From the NCBI GenBank assembly GCA_036417435.1, contig CM070901.1, forward strand, positions 4,252,001 through 4,316,000: a stretch of 64,000 nucleotides of DNA, read 5' to 3'. This document shows positions 12,361-23,720 of this stretch, in pieces (the first letter of the stretch is position 1; each line of letters starts with the position of its first letter). Under the pieces are notes generated by a model that did not search any database, was not told where the DNA came from, and saw only the letters and a list, made by a program, of their open reading frames with translations. The position numbers and the translations under genes were made by a program. This DNA is from Inia geoffrensis (Eukaryota > Chordata > Mammalia > Artiodactyla > Iniidae).

Positions 12361-13390
12361 ACCCCTTTGACGCCTCCGAGACGCAGAGTTTTTCAAAGCT
12401 CCAACATCTCTCCCCAACCCCAGCAAGCTCCCACCTAGTCCAGGGCCAAGCTGAGGATGCTGCGGTTTTAGGAGTGAAGCAACCTGTGGACTGGATCTCC
12501 TCGACGGTAGCGAGGGATCCCTTCATCTGGAAATGAAATTGCTTACGCTTTATGTTAACCGTTTTGGGGGCACCGGCCTTCATCAAGCGTTACAGACAAG
12601 AATACTCGGCATCAATTCAGCAAGAGTTGCCACAAAGCATTACAGAGTTAATTGTATCTCTTGTCTAACTATTCACCCTTTCAGTGTTTGTCTGATAGTC
12701 CCAAACGTACCATAAACTTTTTGAGTGAAAGTACTATGCCATTCTCCGACCACACCCGGAGCAGCTCAAGCTCCTAAACAGAACAGATGGGTCTCACACA
12801 CACATTCTGTACTTTATTCTGTAATGCAACCTGGCGGGACACTCTGCTGTAGCCTGCTGGGAGTGTGCATACTCCTTGAAACTGCAAATTCCTTGCAGAA
12901 GGAATTAGAAACAGTGGTTCTAATTATAACGGGTACACAATGCTCTACAAACCATGGGCATCTGATCGTTTCAACTGCATCCTTAAGATCAGTAGCCTCA
13001 AAGGACGGGAAAAATCATTCCACTTCTGCAATGTTTCTGACTTTCAATTCCATCACCAACAATGCTCAAGGATGGAAACATATCTTACTGTAAAATAAGT
13101 ACATTTTTAGTATCTATCCCTAACAAGGGCTGCAGCTGTGCAAGAACAAGATTCACCTGTTTGAAACATCATCTCCCAAGGCCTACAAGTATATAGGAAA
13201 GAGGTAACAGGGATTCTTACATCTCACTGTAGGATCCTTCCTCTAGGTTGTGTTCGATTCCTGACCCTGTCCTGGGGCAATGTGGTCTTCTTACTTTTCT
13301 CCTTTCTCCTCTGCGCTCCCCTTCTCCTCTCTGGCTTGGGCCTCAGTGTTAAATGTCTTTATTTATTTTCCATTGCCACTATCACCACCA
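12361..13390. other. Unique sequence between minisatellite and CpG island
   Basis: No gene is identified. ORFs of 75 codons (minus) and 122 codons (plus) lack family resemblance. It would lie in the first intron of the putative minus-strand gene, or upstream of any plus-strand transcript from the island. Confidence 0.4.
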
Positions 13391-14460
13391 ATGTTCGCTA
13401 CTGCCTTGCAATCCCTCTCCCTGACGCTTCCTAGTCCTGACAGAGTCCCAGGAAAGCTCCTTCTCCAACAGGCCGGTCACCCTCCCCGCACTTCTCAAGT
13501 CCGGTCTGCAAGGCTCCCACCACCCACCTCTCCTCAGAAGTTCGCTCTGTCCAGTCCGGCTGAGGCTGACGGCTGACAGCTGAACCCAACCAATCCGCGT
13601 GGAATAAATAACCGCCGCCGCCAATGAGCGTGCGGCGGTAGGCGGAACTTCTCCAAGTTCCTCGGGTCCCCGAACCAAGACCTGTTGCGCCGCAGCCGTG
13701 GCCACGGAGTTTCTTAGTTACGGCGGCGGCCTCGGACGCCCGAGCCGCACGGGGCACGAGACTATCGCCACCGCCCACAACCGGACCAAAGCCCCCGCCC
13801 GCTCGTCCGCGCGCCCCGCACAGCCTCCTCTACCCCTGGCGGGGTCCCGAGGCCGCCGCGCGCGAGCCTGACCTACCGCCCCTCCCGCCTGGCTCCCGCA
13901 GGCGGCCCCAGCCGGCGGGGCCCCGGCCCGCGCGCCCGAGACCCCGGCGGCGACTCACCAAGAAGCGGGTAGCTCTCCGTTCTCCGGCCGGCGAGGGACC
14001 CGGGGCGGGCGGGCGGCTCGGCCAGGCGGTGCCGCGCACAGGCCCGCTGGGCCGGGGGCTGTGGCTGCTAGGCCCGGAGCGCTGGCCACCTCCCGCCGCG
14101 CCGCCCCCGCGGACGCTGCAGGCACGGGGACCCACCCTGTGCACGGCGAGGCGCGTCCGGAGCGAGAGCTTAGCGGTGGCCCATCCTCCCAAGACTCCCG
14201 CTCCTCCTCCAGCGGCCGCCGCTGTCAGGAGTGTAAACATCCCGGCATCCCCGAGGAGGGGCGGAGCCTATGTCGGCACCGCCCCCACGCCGAGCCCCGC
14301 CCCCGACCCTGCTCTGGCCGCACGGTGCATCCGCTGGCCTCCGCGGAGGGAACTCTCCACTTACGCGCTGGAGCCCGGGCGCGTCTGGGGAAGCCCTCCT
14401 GTGGTCAGGCCGAACCCTATTCCCCTCTTTCCGCCAACTTCCCTCCAAGCCGGGGGTCGG
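13391..14460. promoter_or_regulatory. CpG island, probable housekeeping-type promoter
   Basis: This is the most CpG-dense stretch of the window and is strongly GC-rich from about 13,600 to 14,350. CCAAT boxes lie at 13590-13594 and 13621-13625. GC boxes (Sp1-type) lie at 14258-14264 and 14295-14304. A G-quadruplex-capable run, GGG-N4-GGGG-N-GGG-N-GGG, lies at 13995-14013 on the plus strand. Consensus splice donors occur on the minus strand, which favours leftward transcription. The CCAAT boxes leave open a second, rightward or alternative start. Which gene it serves cannot be told from the sequence. Confidence 0.8.
13959..14250 (-). other. Putative first exon of an unrecognised minus-strand gene (splice donor at 13953-13958)
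   Basis: Read on the minus strand, the CpG island contains a segment ending in TTG followed by a consensus donor GTGAGT (13958 down to 13953). Two GC boxes lie just upstream of its presumed start near 14,250. A minus-strand frame from an ATG at 14240 stays open to the donor for 94 codons (MFTLLTAAAAGGG at the N terminus) and meets it in phase 0. The frame is dominated by Ala, Gly, Pro and Arg, as any frame in CpG-rich DNA would be, so this may equally be 5' untranslated sequence. A second donor-like GTAGGT lies at 13871-13876. I do not recognise the gene, and no convincing second exon is visible further left in the window. Confidence 0.35.
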
Positions 14461-14838
14461 CTGCTTTTTGAGAACTTTATGTTTAAGTGCCCTATTTGCA
14501 AGCGGTCAGCCGAATTGGTGACAACGCTTTCTTCTGGATCATAGCGTTTTGATCCCATCGTCTTTTCCTAGGTGATGTAACTTCCTCTGCGCTTGAGAAA
14601 CTTACATTAAAGTAAGAGACCCAGCTTAGAGGACAGTGGCTTTTAGGACATTCCTGAAAGCGGGAACTACCTGGTTTGGTCCCTAAGAGTCTTTGGGGGA
14701 TGGAGGGACATTTGTTATATCCCAGAACCCTAGTACATGGAACTGCAAAAGGAATGCTTTGAATTCAGCCGCTTCGCTACTGCAATAACCTGACACGCGT
14801 TACCGGAGGACACGGCTAGAAGGCAGTATAGAGTCAAC
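14461..14838. other. Non-coding flank of the CpG island
   Basis: G+C content falls back to background. No gene or recognisable repeat is seen. Confidence 0.45.
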
Positions 14839-15055
14839 CACACCTTGATTGTAATCTCAGCTCAGGGGTTATTAACTCTGAGTATTATGTTATTTCATCT
14901 CTCCCAAGTCTCAGTCTCTTTAAATGTAAAAGGAGAATAGTAATACTACCTGTCTCTAGAACTAGGCTAGAATTAAATGAGATACAGCAAAATGCTGAAG
15001 CACAAGAGCCTGGCATAGAAGTGCTCATTAAGGAGTTGCTATTACTCCTAGGTCC
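14839..15055 (+). mobile_element. MIR SINE, sense
   Basis: The text 'tcagtctctttaaatgtaaa', then 'gaattaaatgagatacagc' and 'gagcctggcatagaagtgct' runs in sense MIR order and covers the core and the 3' portion. It is diverged. Confidence 0.75.
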
Positions 15056-15234
15056 GTTCACTAGTTTGGCTTCCCAACCAAAGGGATTCGAGCTAAGAAT
15101 GAGTAGATTATAGCTCAAATGCTTAAAATGTTAAAGCCATGGAATTAAGATTTGGAAAGTTTATTTTTAGAATGAAAATAATTCAAAATCTCAATAGTAG
15201 ATGTTGACTTCAATGGTTAATAAAGTGTCAATAA

Positions 15235-15744
15235 ACCTGCTAGACACTGTTCTAAGGAATAAAGATACAACCCTTACCAAGACACAAAGTCCCTGCTCTC
15301 ATGGACCTTATATTGTAGAAAAGGTAATAATAATGTAATAAACCAATAAATGCATACTATGTCAAACGGTGATTCATTAAAAAATAAAGCAGGGTATGAA
15401 TGGAGAGCCATTGAAGGGTGACCAAATCGACCTGGGTTTGCAGAGACTAGCTCTGCTGTGGAGAACAGATTCCAGGGTAGAAACTAGTCAAACAATTAAA
15501 AGACTAGTATAACAATCAGGTAAAAGATATTGATGACTTAGATTGTCGTGCTAACAGTGGAGGTGATAAGAATGGTCAGATCTCAGATATATTTCTGGGA
15601 TATATATATTTCCCAGATATATTAAGATACAGCCAACAAAATTTAACAATGAACTGAACTTGGGGTAGGAAAGTGGGCAAGAATGAAGCCAATGATTTGA
15701 CATTTGAACCAGGTTGCTCTGTCGAGTCCCACCAAATCAAAATC
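15235..15744 (-). repeat. Ancient L2-like fragment, antisense
   Basis: The sequence 'ccctgctctcatggacctta', then 'cattgaagggtgaccaaatc', then 'cagtggaggtgataagaatgg' follows the order of the common antisense L2-like consensus. Near 15586-15622 there is an imperfect AT-rich palindrome centred on CTGGGA/TCCCAG. Confidence 0.5.
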
Positions 15745-16492
15745 AGTCAAGTAAGGACAGTGTGACTTGAGTTATACACAGGCACACCCAGCAGGAAAAG
15801 TAACCAGATATTCCCAGGATTAAGACATTTCACCCTGGTTAAGGTTTCTAAAAACTATCTTTTGTACCACCTTTTAGAAATGTACATAGGTCAATAGGTA
15901 GATAGATAATCAATAAAACAAGCTTAATTAAATGAACTACACATTCAGATACAGACAAGACATTTCATTGGTATGAGGAAAATACATATCCCTCATGAAC
16001 AATGACTGATAGGGAAATGGATCAAAGCAGAGCTCATGAAGCCCTAGAAGTATCCTATCATGGCTAAATGATGCCCAGAGTGTTGAAAACATCCCTGTGT
16101 GTCCTGTTTCTTCACCTTAAAAGACTACAAAGCTACAGCTAGATAGTGTACAGTGTTTCAGAAGTTGTGAAGACTCTCCAAATCCAATGCACTTTCTATC
16201 TATGACTTTTCATCACCTCTGTGCTGATAGGGGAGGTTGTCCCCTTGCCCTGGGCCCCTGGCCTAGAGCAAATGCTCATGGAAAAGCAGAGAGTTCTGGC
16301 CAAAGAGGCTCCTCTGGTCCCAGGGATCATTAGAGCAGAGTCCAGCTTTAACTGCTTTTCTATTCATCTCCCCACCAAGCTTGCTTCAAAAATGCTTGCC
16401 TGGCTCACTGAAATGCACTAATTACAGTCCTTTATATGTGCTACTTAGTTTTTATACCTAATTACCATGCAATACTCACCATTAACTATCAG
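15745..16492. other. Unique non-coding DNA
   Basis: No gene or repeat is recognised. The stretch ends at the left arm of the hairpin described at 16493. Confidence 0.5.
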
Positions 16493-16610
16493 ATTAACTT
16501 CACCATAAATGGTACTTGATTATGACACTTAAAACCTTTCATATATATGTGTTATTATATATGAAAGGTTTTAAGTGTCATAATCAAGTACCATTTATGG
16601 TGAAGTTAAT
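16493..16610. repeat. Perfect 54-bp inverted repeat with a 10-bp loop
   Basis: Positions 16493-16546 and 16557-16610 are exact reverse complements, separated by atgtgttatt. The left arm is ordinary flanking DNA. The right arm lies inside the L1 insertion that follows and is therefore an inverted copy of the L1's own 5' flank. Confidence 0.97.
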
Positions 16611-17007
16611 GCTAACACATATATATGGAATTTAAGAAAAAATAAAAATGAAGAACCTAGGGGTAAGACAGGAATAAAGACACAGACCTACTAGAGAATG
16701 GACTTGAGGATATGGGGAGGGGGAAGGGTAAGCTGTGACAAAGCGAGAGAGAGGCATGGACATATATGCACTACCAAGCGTAAAATAGATAGCTGGTGGG
16801 AAGCAGCCGCATAGCACAGAGAGATCAGCTTGGTGCTTTGTAACCACCTAGAGGGGTGGGATACGGAGGGTGGGAGGGAGGGAGACGCAAGAGGGAAGAG
16901 ATATGGGAACATATGTATATGTATAATTGATTCACTTTGTTATAAAGCAGAAACTGACACACCACTGTAAAGCAATTATACTCCAATAAAGATGTTAAAA
17001 AAAAAAA
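16542..17007 (+). mobile_element. 5'-truncated L1 with a rearranged 5' junction
   Basis: This is the 3' end of a young L1, from the last ORF2 codons and stop at about 16611-16635 through the 3' UTR to an A-tail at about 16997-17011. The target-site duplication aaaacctttca lies at 16531-16541 and 17008-17018. Between the 5' duplication and the forward L1 lie a 13-bp inverted piece of L1 (16542-16554) and a 54-bp inverted copy of host flank (16557-16610). The forward L1 resumes at gctaacac (16611), the same L1 position at which the inverted piece ends. Confidence 0.93.
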
Positions 17008-17018
17008 AAAACCTTTCA

Positions 17019-17964
17019 GTTTACATCCTGTCTACATGTTTTGTTATTCATGTAGCTTTGCTGGCCCACACAATGAAAAATACAAAGTAGAGGTAGTACA
17101 GATTATCAAAACCATTTTTTATCTGTAGGTTAACCCAGACCTGATGTACCATAGCAATTTAGGGTCAATGCAACTTCTCTGTAAGGAGAGAAGCTTGCCG
17201 AAAAAAAATGTTTTCCTGATGAAGAATGATGAAGTCATATTAAAAATAATTCTCCTTTGAAAGAGATCCTAGCCAGTGGGATAGACCAGAAAGGTCTAGC
17301 CTTCTTGACTCATACACAGTGCTGGCAACAGGTGTACTTAAAAAGCAGCTAGTGATCCTGGCAGCCGCTGAACTTGGCAGCTGACTGGTGATGAGGCTTA
17401 GTCAAACTGTTGAAATGTCTGGACTAACCTGGGCCAAGAGGAGGAGGTCAAAGTGCACACTGAGACAACCCCAGGGAGATCACTTTCCTCGGGGCCTGGC
17501 TGTGGTCACTGTACAGTGTCAGAAAATAAATCTCTACCGTGCTGTGAAAACACTCACGAAAAATATTTGAAAGCTACTTTTTCACTTTCCTGGCCTCTTG
17601 CATGTGATTATTAACAGATCATGCAGATGAACTTCCCTTTAAAGCAATAAAATCTGCCTTAATGTTATCCTGCCATCAAACACCTAGAATTCAAAATCAC
17701 AGAAAGACAAATCTGCTATGTCCCATTTATCTAGTTCTGTACCTTGAGAAGACCGTTAATGGTTTATTTTAGCAGCATACTGATGGCAGCTTTTTCTCAG
17801 CTATTTTTGTAGTAGTTTTAAAACTGAGGAATCATTTCAACACTGTATATATATATATGCGTGTGTGTGTGTGTGTGTGTGTGTGTATACACACATATAT
17901 GTTAGATATATATATATTTAACATAGGGAAATGTAATAATTTTTTAATTTTTAAAATATTTTTC
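17019..17964. other. Unique DNA with a TA/TG simple repeat
   Basis: No gene is recognised. A mixed (TA)n(TG)n(CA)n(TA)n tract occupies about 17845-17920, including about 14 TG units. Such alternating purine-pyrimidine tracts can adopt Z-DNA. Confidence 0.6.
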
Positions 17965-18305
17965 TTTTATTTATTTATTTTTGGCTGCATTGGGTCTTCG
18001 TTGCTGCCCACGGGCTTTCTCTGGTTGCAGAAAGCGGGGGCTACTCTTCGTTGCAGTGCGCGGGCTTCTCACTGCAATGGCCTCTCTCGTTGCAGAGCAT
18101 GGGCTCTAGGTGCGCGGGCTTCAGTAGTTGTGGCACGAGGGCTCAGTAGCTGTGGCTTGCAGGCTCTAGAGCGTAGGCTCAGTAGTTGTGGCACACAGGC
18201 TTAGTTGCTCTGCGGCATGTGGGATCTTCCCCAGACCAGGGCTCAAACCCTTGTCCCCTGCATTGGCAGGTGGATTTTTAACCACTGCGCCACCAGGGAA
18301 GTCCC
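17965..18305 (-). mobile_element. Full-length CHR-type tRNA-derived SINE
   Basis: Antisense copy: a T-rich tail (TTTA repeats) at about 17965-17982, then the body ending in 'gcgccaccagggaagtccc'. The B-box equivalent appears antisense as gggctcaaaccc. At about 340 bp it is one of the long CHR forms. Several substitutions make it moderately old. Confidence 0.93.
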
Positions 18306-19338
18306 TAATATTTTATATTGGTTGCAAAACAAGAAAGAAACAGCACAACTGGCCATTTATGTTTATATCATGATTTCCTCTGGTCAACAGGATTCAACTG
18401 AATCTCTGCTTTTTGACTCTTACTACAAAAGCCAGAGGGCCAATATGCAGTAGGCAAAGAGTCAAAGCAATGAAGGAAATATACTCAGGAATGATTTTCC
18501 TTTTCACACTGGTACATCCCATCCTTGATGTGGGACCAAACTGAGGCCGTTTCCCAGGGCGCCTTTTCCTCCACCTTGGTGTCAATTTCACTGATCTATG
18601 CTAACAGAAAGCCCTGTTAAAGATAAATCTAAAGAGTGTAGGTTTCTCTGGAAAATTTTGTGTGCATGTGTCTACCTTGAAAGGGGGATGCTACAAACGC
18701 TCTGTGATTTCACAAAGTTGAATGGGAATATCTCAGAGTCCTGTCTAATTTCTATCACCCTCTACCTCTTCTGTGCTCTCACTTCTGCCTTGGGATGCAC
18801 CAAATTCGTTCAGGTCTGAGCAGTTGAACAGTTGTCTATTTCCTACGAAGGAAAGAAAATGGAAAATAATGTTTTTCTTCTTGCTTTTAATATTTCACAT
18901 AGATAAATTGAGAGGCTGCCCTTAGACTACAGGTCCAAAAGGGCATCACTAACAAAGTCAATACAAGAAGTGCAAAGTTGCATCCAATGTTGTTTTCCTC
19001 TTTCTAACCCTCTTTGCTCACACTTGAACCTTTATTGCTTAAAATATACATCTCTTCGATCTTTTGTTTTCAGCTCTACTTAAGGGTGGAAGTGCATTTA
19101 AAAATATCTCAGTAATGATTTCTTCAGCAGTTCAACTGCACAGTTAATGTTCAATCTATTCGGAAATACAGGATGTGAGTAAAGCCAGATTTGGAATCAT
19201 GCCACATCAAACTCAAAGATATACCGAAAGCAGGCTCTCACTGTCTTTATGACAATAAGCCTAGTTAATCATAAACACCCTCAACACCCTCCATAATTCT
19301 GCCATTGAATTCACCATCAGGTAAAATTCAAATTATGG
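18306..19338. other. Unique non-coding DNA
   Basis: No gene is recognised; the short ORFs overlap on both strands. Confidence 0.5.
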
Positions 19339-19354
19339 AGACACTTTATTTCTT

Positions 19355-19825
19355 CTTTTTTATAATTAACTTTTATTGGAGTATAGCTGCTTTACAATGT
19401 TGTGTTAGTTTCTGCTGTACAGCAAAGTGAATCAGCTATATGTATACATATATTCCCTCTTTTTTGGATTTCCTTCCCATTTAGGTCATCACAGAGCATC
19501 AAGTAGAGTTCTCTGTGCTATACAGTAAGTTCTCATTAGTTATCTCTTTTATGCCTAGTAGTGTGTATATGTCAATCCCAATCTCCCAGTTCATCCCACC
19601 CTCCCTTCCCCCCTCGGTTACCATAAGTGTGTTCTCTGTGTCTGTCTCTATATCTGCTTTGCAAATAAGTTCATCTGTATCATTTTTCTAGATTCCTCAT
19701 ATAAGCGATAGTATACGATATTTATTTTTCTCTTTCTGACTTACTTCACTCTGTATTATAGTCTCTAGGCCCATGCACGTCTCTGTAAATGGCACAATTT
19801 CGTTCAAGATGTGGTACATATATAC
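19355..19825 (-). mobile_element. 5'-truncated L1, antisense
   Basis: It begins with an antisense 3' end ('ttttattggagtatagctgc') and runs through the antisense 3' UTR into the end of ORF2 ('tgacttacttcactctgtat'). A 16-bp target-site duplication with one mismatch (agaca..ttatttctt) lies at 19339-19354 and 19826-19841. Confidence 0.93.
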
Positions 19826-19841
19826 AGACATCTTATTTCTT

Positions 19842-21397
19842 TAATCACTCTGTCATATCAGCTTTTCTATGGAAAAGTTAGCATTATGTAGAGTACGAGG
19901 CGCCTGGGACAACACTTCCTAGAACAAACAGTCATTTCCAAAGCTTGAAAACTGGGGGCAAAAATCAGAAATATGCTTAAAAACTTGGTGAACTTCCGAT
20001 CCTTAAAATTCAGGGCAAGAACCTTTAAATTCATAAACCATTCAAGTACTGGGTGAGGCAAAGCAATATTTATCTATAGATTTATGGGAGAATTCCTTCT
20101 TTGAAAGAGTAGAAGACAAACAGTAGACTGTCACCCATGGAAACCGCAAAGAGTCCTAAATGGGCAATTTTGTTACATTTGCCCATTAGTGTTATTTATT
20201 GCTATATAGCTAATAGGTTTATTTAATCTGCAGAACTTTTAAAGTATTTATATAAATATCTGCTTATTTTATATTATTATTATTTTTAAAATATAAATTA
20301 CTTTTAAAGTTGCTCATATATATATATAAGTAACTTTTAAAAATTATTTAAGAATATATAAATATACACACACATAATGTATACTTCGGGCAAGCAAAGT
20401 ATGCAACTTTAAAAATTCTGTTTTGTTTTTATTTGTCTTTTCCTTGCTTATACTGAAAGGTAAAGACAATCACTTTTTTCTGAAGACAAGTAAATAATAA
20501 AAATATTACTTCTTCATGTTCTAAATTACATGAAATTAATACTTCCATCAGGCCTATATCTCGTAACTCCAATCTAAATAGATAGGTATGTTTTACAGTT
20601 TTACAATAGGAAGTTTGTAGAACTGTCAGAATATAAACTAGAAATGACTGGAACAAAACATGAAGATTAGTTGTGTCATGTCAATGATTGGTTCATTTTA
20701 ATTTCCTATGTAAAATTTTTAATATACATTCCTGTAATTACTACATTACCAAGCCTTTATTATGGACAATTACACTATCTTGAAATCTAAATATGTAGAG
20801 AGATCATATTAAGTCAGAACAATCATATCATCTGAATCTTTGCTGCTGATTTTTTAGCCCCTGAAGGCTAGAATCTACTTTTCTTACTTTCAGAATCTAA
20901 TATTTTAATGCTTTTTATGGATAATCTATATATTTTCCTGTTTCATGATTCTTTAAATTTATGTGTGTACCAGACTATACAAAAATCAAAACCAATACCC
21001 TCCTCTGTTTCTTAACATATACTGAGATAAATCAGCTGCCATGTTAGGAGATCTTCACACCTTTGATGGGGCAGCAGCTCAGGGACCAGTTCTGGGACCA
21101 GTGCAGCTTTGGGATGGAACTTCATCTGTGTTTTGCCCCTGGGGTTCTACCTGGGATGCTGGAGTGTGACGTGAGGTAAAGAAAAGGCGGTGGGGCTGAG
21201 GTGGGGAACAGAGGTACCAACTGTAACAAAGCACATGGAGGTTTTCCAGGCATCACATCTCAGAGTAGCAAAAGGAGGATGACCCTCATGCACTAACAGG
21301 CTTGCTATTCTCCTTTACTAGTAAAGCAGAGTAATAACCTGCCTTAAAGTAAAACATGAGAAACTTACAAAAGATATGGCCTAAAATTAACTGCAAG
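19842..21397. other. AT-rich non-coding DNA
   Basis: No gene is recognised. Positions 20230-20370 are extremely AT-rich, with an imperfect palindrome (acttttaaagt ... acttttaaaa) around a TA tract. Confidence 0.5.
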
Positions 21398-21412
21398 AAA
21401 AGAGTCTGTAAC

Positions 21413-21553
21413 CTTGGGACTTCCCTGGTGGTCCAGTGGCTAAGACTCCGCACTCACAATGCAGGAGGCCCGGGTTCAATCCCTGGTCAGGGAACTAGAT
21501 CCCACATGCCGCAACTAAGACCCGGCACAGCCAAATAAATTAAAAAAAAAAAA
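21413..21553 (+). mobile_element. Short CHR-type SINE
   Basis: It starts with the CHR head 'gggacttccctggtgg', keeps the tRNA-like part (ggttcaatccc as B box) and ends in 'cagccaaataaatt' plus an A-tail. At about 140 bp it is the short, internally deleted form. The target-site duplication aaaagagtctgtaa flanks it (21398-21412 and 21554-21567). Confidence 0.95.
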
Positions 21554-21569
21554 AAAAGAGTCTGTAAAC

Positions 21570-23495
21570 TTGCAAAGTAGGCTCTCAAATATCCTTCTCT
21601 AGTGAAATTAAAAAATGGAATTTAGCTCATCTTTCTGGCCTGTCCAAAAGCAGGAAGATGGGCTAGGTTCACATAAACTTACCTGTTAGTTTACCTAAAT
21701 CACAAAAGCTCACACAAGCCAATTAGCAATCCAGCTCCAGAAATGCATGGAAGTCAGTCCAGCTGATCCTTCCTTCACTCTCATTGCCCTTGGTACAGAG
21801 TTTGGTCCTCCTTTATCATCACGGATTAACTATAAATTGTTAGTTTTGTAGGTTTAAGATTATTCAGTGTTAGTGCATGCTACTGTGGTTTGTTTGTTTT
21901 CAATCTAAATCTTGTAATTACTATGTAGGCTTGCATTCCTTTGGTTTCTAAATGGTTTCTGATCTTTGAAGTCACTGTCAAAGTATACATGCTTTTGGAA
22001 ATGAGTTACACTTTAAGCCTAGTTAATGAGCCCTTGTGGGGGTGAGGAGACAGTCTGGAGGGAACCAAGGATAAGAAGCCCTGAGAGGGAATCCCATTGG
22101 CATAGGCAGCCCAGGAGTGCTTCTCTGAGGAGGTGACACAAAGTGAGATCCAGACAGAAAGGAGACAACAAGGCTCAGCCCCTGCACGGAGGTCCAAAGG
22201 CAGCTATGTCTGGTTTTTCTTCCTTCCACTTGGGAAGAAAGGAATGCAGAAGCTCATGGGCCTGGGATTACAACTCAGTGGTTTCATTTTTATGAACTTA
22301 TCAATATCAAATTACTATTGATGTAATAAATAAAGTTTCCATCCGTAAAAAGGAAAATTAGAAGTTTCCCACCAAGAAAGCCTCAGAATTATGCCCATTC
22401 TTGGGGAAGAGCGGGTCATTTTCTTTTCTGCCCCTTTTTGTGCTTTCTCTCCTCTCTCCTTTCCTTATCCTCCCCTCCACAGTCTTCTTGCCTCCTTCCC
22501 TTCTTTCTTTCTTATTTCTTCCTTCTTTTCTTCCCCAGACATATTTACTGAGTATCTCCCATGAACTAAGACTCTTTTGGAATCTGCAAATACAGCATTT
22601 CACTGTTTCTAAGACACATTTTTTTGTGTTTTTAACATTTAACATGTGTGAAGTTGGAATGCTTCTCATATTCAGTGGTGTCTTAGAATCAATGAACTAT
22701 GATACAAAGGTGCAGAACGTTAAATCTCTGTTTTTAAAAAACACAAAATATTTTAATCAAAATCTAAGTATAAAATGAAAATTAAAAGTAAATTGTATAT
22801 AAGGATTAGTGAAGAAAGTACCAAACCAAATCTTTCTACTTATTCCTTTGCAAGTTCTATTTAGAATTATTTACTTTACAACTCAGTGTTTGCTATTTTA
22901 TTGTTTTAATTTTAGAAATCTGAAAATAGTGGAAAAATGATTTTGACTAGACCTCAAAAAGCATATTTGATAATTGGTTGTTATGAATAAAGCACCTATC
23001 ACCACCAAGTGGTTTTGTAGCTTAATTGCAGGAAGGAGTTAAAAAAAAAAAAAAAAAGATACAGTTGCCAAGCAGATTCTTCTAGGTGATAGCATATAGG
23101 GGTACTGAGACTCCACGTTTCCAACAGAGGAACTGAGAAATAATAATAAATGCCCAGAACAGGTGAGAATACCAAATACTTGTGACTCCAGCAAGTTCAA
23201 TGAATGTGGCTATGTACAGGTCCCACATCCTAAGCTCTTACATGCATTGCTTCCCTGAAACTATTGAAAAAAGTATTGGAAAGTCAATACATAAGCGGTA
23301 TTATTACAAAAATAACTGAGAACAGTCTTATTTTTAGGAAAATGATTGGTACCTTCAATAATCTGACTCTTGCTTGATAACACTTTATTTGCTCAAACTG
23401 TGTTCACCACAGTGAACTCATATGAGAATATTTAGGAATATTTTAAATATTCGAGGGAATCACATCAACACTCAACATTTGTCAGACATCTTACG
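21570..23495. other. Non-coding DNA with a polypyrimidine tract
   Basis: No gene is recognised. Positions 22425-22545 are strongly C/T-rich on the plus strand. Around 22040-22180 the text resembles an antisense L2-like element ('ggagtgcttctctgaggagg'). An A17-type run lies near 23041-23057. Confidence 0.5.
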
Positions 23496-23499
23496 AGCT

Positions 23500-23720
23500 A
23501 CTAGCCTGAGGCAGTTCACTGTTTGGATATTACATCGATTTCCATTCCTTTTGATGACATCATATCTTTGTGAAGCTGAGTTTGGGGAGATTGCTGAGAT
23601 TAAAAAACAAGTATCATGAAAATAATCAATGTAGAACCAAAAATGACATGGGGGTGTTGTCCAATCTGCTTCTGAGGCTTAAGAAGCTATGCATCTTATT
23701 AGTAATTGTGATTATTTAAG
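23500..23720 (+). pseudogene. Relic of a hAT-family transposase, C-terminal dimerisation region
   Basis: A plus-strand frame reads FPFLLMTSYLCEAEFGEIAEIKK at about 23538-23606. The YLCEA.F motif followed by an IKK-type basic stretch is the hallmark of the C-terminal hAT dimerisation domain of Charlie-type transposases and their domesticated relatives. After a stop and frameshift, DMGVLSNLLLRLKKLC (about 23646-23693) matches the usual 'D-x-R-V-x-L-S ... R-I-x-x-L-C' tail. Stops and the frame change show it is dead. No terminal inverted repeats were located. It could be the 3' end of an autonomous Charlie element or a decayed copy of a transposase-derived host gene. Confidence 0.55.

Noticed and set aside
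13830..14544. Long overlapping ORFs (up to 171 codons) on both strands in the CpG island
   Set aside because: GC-rich DNA has few stop codons, so open frames arise on every strand. The translations are Ala/Pro/Arg/Gly-rich and unrecognised. Only the donor-linked minus-strand exon is kept, as a low-confidence call.
17388..17570. 60-codon ORF
   Set aside because: Chance length in non-coding DNA, with no similarity or splice signals.
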